From positions 1-8,658 of the forward strand of contig CAISVC010000667.1 of assembly GCA_903888815.1 (NCBI GenBank): a stretch of 8,658 bases of DNA. Reading direction: 5' to 3'. Below, piece after piece: positions 1 to 5,124 of the stretch. Position numbers and translations under genes: made by a program. The stretch comes from an uncultured Fibrobacterota bacterium. GTDB lineage: Bacteria; Fibrobacterota; Chitinivibrionia; Chitinivibrionales; Chitinispirillaceae. Within the stretch, counting starts at the first letter, position 1. Each line of letters starts with the position of its first letter. The notes under the pieces are model-generated. The model worked only from the letters and a program-made list of their open reading frames with translations, was not told where the DNA came from and did no database searches.

Positions 1-1
1 A

Positions 2-1696
2 AAAAAAATGAAAGGATGTACTGGTTTATGTGATTCTAATACCATAACATTAGCTGTATTTGATCAACTATTTTCTAGTTTTTGTCATGAAATGGTACAT
101 TTTTTATATGAAACGTGGTCTGAAACAAAAGTAGACGCTACGGCCAATGCGTTGAATTGCGGTAAACCGTTATGGGACACGGAAGAACATTATATGACTG
201 GTGGTAGTGCTCAGAACTCCGGCTATAATCAAGCAACAGCGGAGGTCCAGGCGTTCAATCAGAATTACATCAGGAGCCGTGTCACAAAAACCCTTTTCTG
301 GTATTTGGCATGTTGTACCTACCCGCTTGAGCCATGGAATGACTACGGATGTGCAATTGCAAACCAACCATGGAGCGGATACTATCAGATAAAGCCGGGT
401 GTATGGGGATATGCGCATTATAATCAGTTTGTTAAGGTCGGCTGGCAGTTTATTGATGGGGCCTGCGGAAATATAAATGGCAACCAAAACAATGGAAGCT
501 ATGTTACCTTAAAATCACCGGGCAATACGGATTTCAGTGTCATCATTGAAACAAAGTATGCAACGGCAGGTCAAACACTTACCTTTAACATTACCGGTGG
601 ACTTCCGACCAATAAAATCCTGTGCATATGGCGCAGCACCGGCACCAGCGATATGTTTGTAAGGCAGGCTGATATCCCGGCTGGCGCATCTTTTTCCATA
701 ACGGTAGCCGCAAATTCAATTTATTCCATCTCTACCACAACGGGTCAGCAGAAAGGTTCGTATATCCCTCCTGCCTCAGCGTCGTTCCCATTGCCTTACT
801 ACGAAACATACGATCATTATTCCGACGCAAAGCTGTGGGGGTACAAACCGTATAATCACGCGGACATTTGCGGCGTATTCGAAATTGCAACCCGCCCGGA
901 CGCGACTGGAAAATGTCTGCGCCAGGTCTTAAATACAAAAGCCCAGAGCTGGGCCCCTGAATGGGCCCCGTATACTATTATCGGTGATCAGACGTGGACC
1001 AATTATGATGTAAGTGCGGACGTTTATTTTGACAATGGCGGATGGGCTTCGGTCATGGGACGGGTCAATTATGCGGGGGGCGGTTATGGTTGTTACCCCA
1101 GGGCCTATTATCTGCGATTGGCTTCAACCGGAGCGTGGGCATTATACTATGCGACGGCTGCGGCCGGCGCCGGGACTTCATTGGCTACCGGTACAGTAAC
1201 GCTTACCGGTCAATGGCATAATATTAAGCTCCGGCTCAACGGTTCAACCATAACGGGTTTTATTGAAAACAACCAGGTGACCAGTATTACAAACACCAAC
1301 GCAGCCAGCGGCATGGCGGGACTCGGCACCGGCAATACAGACAACACAAGGAATACTGCGATGTTTGACAACCTTATTATCAACACGGTCAACGGCGCGA
1401 CGCCGGCGCCGACCGTGTTCCCTCAGGATGCCACGCCTCCCTATGGGCCATCAACCAGTGTAAGAACGAAAGCGGCGGCGGCCATAATGATCCCAGCTTT
1501 AACATCGTTTAAAGCAGTCGGGGAACGGTTCACCATTCCAGAAGAACTGGCCGGGAAGAACATTGCTGCTGCTGTTTACGACTTGAAAGGCAAACTTTTG
1601 CAAAAGGTAATTACAAGGGACGCTGCGGTTAATCTGAGTAAAGGATATGGTAAGTCAAGCAACGTGTATATCGTAAAATTGAAGGTGTTGGAGTAA
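2..1696 (+). CDS. Glycoside hydrolase family 59 (galactocerebrosidase-like), 5'-truncated, with C-terminal sorting-type domain
   Basis: The frame is open to the left edge, so the ATG at 8 (residue 1 below) is probably internal and the signal peptide and most of the catalytic barrel are missing. GH59 enzymes remove beta-galactose from galactolipids or related galactosides. Recognition rests on remembered similarity to mammalian GALC. LWDTEEHY (55-62) matches its LWSSEDFS nucleophile segment, so Glu59 (182-184) is the likely nucleophile. The acid/base Glu lies about 76 residues earlier in GALC and falls outside the window. QPWSGYY (120-126) and the AHxxQF..GW stretch (136-146) close the barrel. 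The beta-sandwich spans about 147-255 (GSY, VIIET, TTGQQKGSY). The lectin-like domain spans about 262-460 (HADICGVFE, LRQVLN, TIIGDQTWTN, MFDNLII). A linker leads to a tail at about 495-562 with VYDLKGKLL and VYIVKLK, as in Por/T9SS sorting domains. No frameshift is seen. Likely secreted or surface-attached. The substrate is unknown. Confidence 0.88.
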   Translation, partial: KKMKGCTGLCDSNTITLAVFDQLFSSFCHEMVHFLYETWSETKVDATANALNCGKPLWDTEEHYMTGGSAQNSGYNQATAEVQAFNQNYIRSRVTKTLFWYLACCTYPLEPWNDYGCAIANQPWSGYYQIKPGVWGYAHYNQFVKVGWQFIDGACGNINGNQNNGSYVTLKSPGNTDFSVIIETKYATAGQTLTFNITGGLPTNKILCIWRSTGTSDMFVRQADIPAGASFSITVAANSIYSISTTTGQQKGSYIPPASASFPLPYYETYDHYSDAKLWGYKPYNHADICGVFEIATRPDATGKCLRQVLNTKAQSWAPEWAPYTIIGDQTWTNYDVSADVYFDNGGWASVMGRVNYAGGGYGCYPRAYYLRLASTGAWALYYATAAAGAGTSLATGTVTLTGQWHNIKLRLNGSTITGFIENNQVTSITNTNAASGMAGLGTGNTDNTRNTAMFDNLIINTVNGATPAPTVFPQDATPPYGPSTSVRTKAAAAIMIPALTSFKAVGERFTIPEELAGKNIAAAVYDLKGKLLQKVITRDAAVNLSKGYGKSSNVYIVKLKVLE

Positions 1697-1707
1697 ATCC
1701 GCGAAAT

Positions 1708-1733
1708 AGCGGCACATCAGATGATGTGCCGCT
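1708..1733 (+). terminator. Strong hairpin after the GH59 gene, probable terminator
   Basis: A perfect 11-bp stem (1708-1718 with 1723-1733, core GCGGCACATC/GATGTGCCGC) closes on a 4-nt AGAT loop 11 nt after the GH59 stop codon. The downstream sequence is AU-rich (TTATATAA, then TTTTT at 1747-1751) rather than a pure T-run. It could therefore be an intrinsic terminator or an RNA 3'-end stabiliser. It separates the GH59 gene from the GH105 gene. Confidence 0.6.
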
Positions 1734-1795
1734 TATATAACGTATTGTTTTTCGAACTTTTGAAGACGCACATCGTTAGCAGACAAATAAAATGA

Positions 1796-1812
1796 AGAAG
1801 GGAAAGAGTATG
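1796..1812 (+). promoter_or_regulatory. Ribosome binding site that decides the GH105 start
   Basis: A purine-rich GAAGAAGGGAAAGAG stretch precedes the ATG at 1810, with AAGGG (1798-1802) 7 nt upstream. The earlier in-frame ATG at 1792 has no Shine-Dalgarno-like sequence before it (AGCAGACAAATAAA), and the putative site would lie inside that longer reading frame. The 1810 start is therefore preferred. Confidence 0.55.
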
Positions 1813-3669
1813 CAAGCGAAAAAACGGTCGTATTCATGCGTGAAGCGTAGAGGGGCCCTTCCTCTGTTTTTCTCAGCGTTGACGTCTTTCATCAGCATAG
1901 CTGGCGCGGTGCCCGACACGGTTATGCCGACCAAGGTCGAGGTCGTAAAACAGATGCGCCGCGTAGGCGACTACTGGATCGTGGGAAATGAAAATTCCGG
2001 CACAAACCTGTGGGACCGCGCAACCTATTTCAGCGGTCTCATGTATCAATACGATGCGTTAAAAGAACAGCACTATTATCAATATGCCAATGATTGGGCC
2101 GTGCGGTATAACTGGGCGCTTGCGGGCGGGGTTACGACCCGTCATGCCGATAACCAGTGCGCCGGCCAGGCCTATATCGGGCTGTACAAAATTGCACCGG
2201 CTGCGAATAAGATCGACATGACCACACAGTGTATTCAAGGCATGGTAAATAGTACAAAGGTTGACGACTGGTGGTGGATCGATGCCTTGCATATGGCAAT
2301 GCCGGTTTTTACCGCTCTCGGTGTGCTCAACAACGATACTGCATATTATAATAAAATGTACGCACTGTACAGCGATACAAAAGTGCGGAGAAGGCTCTAC
2401 AACACCACAACGCACCTATGGTATCGCGATTCAAGCTATCTGCCGCCTGCAAAAACCCCGAATGGAAAAGACATTTTCTGGTCGCGCGGGAATGGGTGGG
2501 TCTTTGGCGCACATACCAAAACGCTCAATATGCTGCCTGCAACTGATGCTCATTATGCCGAATATCTGCAAACATTTAAAGACATGGCCGATGCGCTCAG
2601 GCAAATCCAACGTGGCGATGGCCTCTGGAACAGCAGTCTGGTTGATTCTTTGAATTATGGCGGGCCTGAAACAACCGGCTCCGTGTTCTTCTCCTTTGGC
2701 TATGCATGGGGTCTTAATAAAAATCACCTCGACACGGCCGTTTATCTTGCCCCTCTTCTCAGGGCATGGCAGGGGATAAACAGCATCTCGGTCCAGCCCG
2801 ACGGAAAGCTCGGATATTGTCAGGATGTGGCTGGTTCGCCCGGACAGGCACTGCAGGGTACGACAAAAGATTATGGCGTTGGAACCTTTCTCATGGCAGC
2901 CTCTGAAATGCTCAAGATGGCAACCGGCCCAATGCCGGATCTTACCGGTAATTTAGTCTTGAATAAAGTGACGAATTTTTCGAGCGAACTGACAACGAAT
3001 CGTGCGACTGCAGCGGTCGATGGCAATATCATTTCCCGATGGAGCGCGTATCGTTATCCACAACATATCGAATGTGACATGGGAAAATCATACCAGGTGC
3101 GCTCGATCGAGGTGCATGGTTATGTGAACCGTGCTTATCAGTATATCGTGCAAGGAAGAGCTTCAGCTTCCGAGGCTTGGTCAACCATACTTGACAAAAG
3201 AAGCAACGCGGTCGGCGGGAAGATGATGGATTCGGTATTGGCGACCGCTCGCTATGTCCGCCTCACCATTGCAGGATGCGCGAACAGCACCGATACGCTT
3301 ATGGGGATTAATGATTTCAGGATTTACGGGGAAGACCTGACGCAGATTGCGCAGCAGGGTCCGCCGACGCGCTTCAGCTCCCTGTCGCTTACACCGCTGA
3401 AAAACGGCGTGCTCATCCACGTGCCGCGAGAATATCCCATGAAACCGACCACTACCTTGACCGTAACGCTCTCCACGCTCTCGGGTCGGACGATTTATAA
3501 GAGGAGCGTCGCGGTAACCGCGGGGCAATCACGTTACAGCGTTTTGTGGAAAACCGGCAGGGGCGCGGATGTGGCTAACAGCACGTACGTCGTGTCTGTA
3601 TCGCTCATGGACCGGGAGGCCAAAAAAGTCGCGGGTTCGGGGCATAGAGCGTATATAATCAACCGGTAA
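1810..3669 (+). CDS. Secreted GH105/GH88-type unsaturated glycuronyl hydrolase with F5/8 type C module
   Basis: This is a 619-residue protein from the ATG at 1810; an ATG at 1792 would add six residues. GH105 enzymes (YteR/RhiN type) remove unsaturated galacturonyl residues from lyase products of rhamnogalacturonan or similar glycans by hydrating the 4,5-double bond. A basic N-terminus, hydrophobic ALPLFFSALTSFISIAGA and AGA-VP junction form a signal peptide (about 1-34). The (alpha/alpha)6 catalytic domain spans about 40-370. It shows THADNQCAGQAY-type sequence (Asp114), WWWIDALHMAMP (Asp158, the likely general acid/base), WSRGNGWV, PETTGSVFFSFGYAWG and DYGVGTFLMAASEM. A discoidin/CBM32-like module (about 380-508) has AVDGNIISRWSA and ARYVRLTI and ends at FRIYG. 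A beta-rich FlgD/Por-type tail (about 525-619) follows. It lies on the same strand 113 bp after the GH59 gene, but the hairpin between them suggests a separate transcript. The exact substrate is not certain. Confidence 0.88.
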   Translation: MQAKKRSYSCVKRRGALPLFFSALTSFISIAGAVPDTVMPTKVEVVKQMRRVGDYWIVGNENSGTNLWDRATYFSGLMYQYDALKEQHYYQYANDWAVRYNWALAGGVTTRHADNQCAGQAYIGLYKIAPAANKIDMTTQCIQGMVNSTKVDDWWWIDALHMAMPVFTALGVLNNDTAYYNKMYALYSDTKVRRRLYNTTTHLWYRDSSYLPPAKTPNGKDIFWSRGNGWVFGAHTKTLNMLPATDAHYAEYLQTFKDMADALRQIQRGDGLWNSSLVDSLNYGGPETTGSVFFSFGYAWGLNKNHLDTAVYLAPLLRAWQGINSISVQPDGKLGYCQDVAGSPGQALQGTTKDYGVGTFLMAASEMLKMATGPMPDLTGNLVLNKVTNFSSELTTNRATAAVDGNIISRWSAYRYPQHIECDMGKSYQVRSIEVHGYVNRAYQYIVQGRASASEAWSTILDKRSNAVGGKMMDSVLATARYVRLTIAGCANSTDTLMGINDFRIYGEDLTQIAQQGPPTRFSSLSLTPLKNGVLIHVPREYPMKPTTTLTVTLSTLSGRTIYKRSVAVTAGQSRYSVLWKTGRGADVANSTYVVSVSLMDREAKKVAGSGHRAYIINR

Positions 3670-3829
3670 GTGTCTTGCCGCTGATACAGACTGTTAGGTA
3701 TTTTGTTTTTTCGGAATCGGGCGGGTATATAGAGTTTTTTTACGTCCTGTGGAAAAATGACATCCGTTGTGTACTACCTTCTGAAATAAGGGATGTGCCG
3801 ACCTGCCGGACCGTTCTTCGTACCGTTTT

Positions 3830-3888
3830 AAGCACCTGCCTGCCCCGAAGCACCTGCCTTCGCCCGGAGCGGCTACGCGCAGGCAGGT
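3830..3888. repeat. GC-rich direct and inverted repeat cluster (REP-like palindrome)
   Basis: AAGCACCTGCCT occurs twice, at 3830-3841 and 3848-3859 (18-bp period). GCAGGCAGGT at 3879-3888 is the exact reverse complement of ACCTGCCTGC at 3834-3843. AGGCAGGT (3881-3888) can also pair with the second copy at 3852-3859, so two mutually exclusive hairpins are possible. A partial third ACCTGCC is at 3801-3807. From memory, elements with CCTGCCTTCGCC...GGCAGG ends are scattered between genes in many environmental bacterial genomes. Whether this is a member needs genome-wide comparison. Confidence 0.6.
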
Positions 3889-4106
3889 CCGAACAAGGTC
3901 TTTAGATGGCAGATGTGAGCGATTCGGGAATAGTAATTTTAAGCCAGGGTTCTAAAAATTTGGTTGTATAAAATTAATTAAAAATATATTCGCTACCACC
4001 GAGACTTCCTTCGATGTAATTAAAGGTGCTGGAGCGAAAGAGTTTTTTGTCGAAGATCTTTAACTTATTGAAAATTAAAGAAAAAATAGCAAAAGACAAA
4101 TATCCC

Positions 4107-4135
4107 TTGTGTTTTTTCGACAAATAAGTTATAAT
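4107..4135 (+). promoter_or_regulatory. Sigma-70-type promoter for the sigma-factor gene
   Basis: A perfect -10 hexamer TATAAT (4130-4135) is 17 bp downstream of TTGTGT (4107-4112), which keeps the TTG of a consensus -35. Transcription would begin near 4142 and give a leader of roughly 135 nt before the ATG at 4279. A second A/T-rich element (TATAAA, 4155-4160) lies further down but lacks a partner -35 that I can see. Confidence 0.5.
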
Positions 4136-4278
4136 AACAATCAGGCAGGGGGTGTATAAAATATTTTTAAAGGGCTGGCATAAAAGATAGGGTGATAGTT
4201 CAAAATCTGTAATTTTGCCATGGGTCTATTAAGTCAAAGTAGCAAAACAAAAAAGAAGTCCTTGACGAGAAGAAACTT

Positions 4279-5121
4279 ATGCGATTAAATACGGAGACAC
4301 TTTATTTCCGGGATATCAGTCGCTATCGGGTTTTAACCGATGAGGAAGAGCGAAAACTCATTGCGGGGTTTCAGCGCGATGAACCTGCTGCGAGAAAAGC
4401 TCTTATTACCGCAAATCTGCGTTTTGTAGTAAGCGTTGCACACAGATATCGAGGCCGCGGGCTCGGGAATATGGACCTCATTAACGAAGGGAACGTCGGG
4501 CTTATAAAAGCAGCAAAGCGCTTTAATCTCGCTTTTAATGTCAAATTCATTTCATACGCGGTCTGGTGGATCCGTCAAGCGATCCAGAAGGCGCTCTTCG
4601 AACAGGCGGGCACCGTACGGCTTCCCCTTAATAAGCTCACTCTTCTTCGCTGTTTTAGAAAGGCGCTGGAGCGCAACCGCGGCGATTATTATGAAACCAT
4701 CACCATGGAAAAATTCAAATCGAATGAGAACGACATCATTGACATCATGGATAAGATAAAAACCATTTCTCTTGAAACTCCGATTAACAATGCTTCGCAA
4801 TCCGGCAATGAGAGCGTGAAAACATTGCTGGATGTGCTTGGCGAAGAACCGAACCAGGATAGTGAAAGCGAACTACGGGAGTTGGGAGCAACACTCGAAA
4901 GCGTGCTTCAGAACCTTTCCAGCCGTGAAGAGCGCGTCATACGGATGTATTTCGGGCTGAATTTCTCCCGGCAGTTTACCCTTGAAGAAATCGGGAAGGA
5001 GCTCAATCTCACACGCGAATATGTCCGCCTGCTACGCGACAAGGCGCTCCGCCACCTCCTGCGCAACCCCCTGTCCCGGACGCGTCTTTCGCCGTTCCTA
5101 ATGGATACAAAAAGTAAATAG
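4279..5121 (+). CDS. Stand-alone RpoD-family (group 1/2) sigma-70 factor lacking region 1.1
   Basis: A 280-residue sigma factor that directs RNA polymerase to -10/-35 promoters. Region 1.2 is about 5-40 (TETLYFRDISRYRVLTDEEE). Region 2 is about 46-107 (NLRFVVSVAHRYRGRGL, MDLINEGNVGLIKAAKRF, SYAVWWIRQAI), with Tyr93, Trp96, Trp97 and Gln100 at the melting and -12 positions. Region 3 (about 113-170) opens with VRLPLNK, and Glu-Thr-Pro at 166-168 fits the usual SLETPI finger entry. Region 4 is about 204-262 (LSSREERVIRMYFGL, FTLEEIGKELNLTREYVRLLRDKALRHLL). Arg246, Glu247 and Arg250 of the -35 helix are retained, but a usual Arg is Tyr248 and a usual Gln is Leu251. Length fits the short primary or alternative sigma factors of Bacteroidota/Fibrobacterota-like bacteria. 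The start is backed by GAGAAG (4267-4272) 6 nt upstream. It is monocistronic as far as seen and converges on the ligase gene. Primary versus alternative role cannot be settled here. Confidence 0.93.
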   Translation: MRLNTETLYFRDISRYRVLTDEEERKLIAGFQRDEPAARKALITANLRFVVSVAHRYRGRGLGNMDLINEGNVGLIKAAKRFNLAFNVKFISYAVWWIRQAIQKALFEQAGTVRLPLNKLTLLRCFRKALERNRGDYYETITMEKFKSNENDIIDIMDKIKTISLETPINNASQSGNESVKTLLDVLGEEPNQDSESELRELGATLESVLQNLSSREERVIRMYFGLNFSRQFTLEEIGKELNLTREYVRLLRDKALRHLLRNPLSRTRLSPFLMDTKSK

Positions 5122-5124
5122 TGG

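Larger units (their letters stand above)
3670..4278. other. Intergenic region of 609 bp without a convincing gene
   Basis: No reading frame here looks like a protein. The longest (3675-3905) is low-complexity, has no ribosome binding site and runs into the repeat cluster. The left half is of average composition and contains the GC-rich repeats at 3830-3888. The right half (from about 3935) is very AT-rich and carries a promoter and leader for the sigma-factor gene. I find no clear terminator directly after the GH105 gene, only a weak 4-bp stem near 3672-3691 ahead of a T-rich stretch. Confidence 0.7.

Noticed and set aside
86..100. HEMVH, a match to the zinc-metalloprotease HExxH motif, in the first part of the GH59 gene
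   Set aside because: The surrounding protein is clearly GH59 and the second His falls where GALC has the His of its GAHY strand, so the match is probably chance.
3672..3715. GTCT/AGAC stem plus T-rich stretch as a terminator after the GH105 gene
   Set aside because: Only four base pairs with a 12-nt loop, and the T-run is not adjacent to the stem.
3675..3905. Small open reading frame of 76 codons between the GH105 and sigma-factor genes
   Set aside because: No ribosome binding site, no recognisable protein features, and its 3' part is the GC-rich repeat cluster, so it is most likely non-coding.
4201..4220. Small hairpins in the sigma-factor leader (CAAAAT/ATTTTG and TGGCA/TGCCA) as a riboswitch
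   Set aside because: Stems are short and AT-rich, mutually overlapping, and match no riboswitch core that I know.
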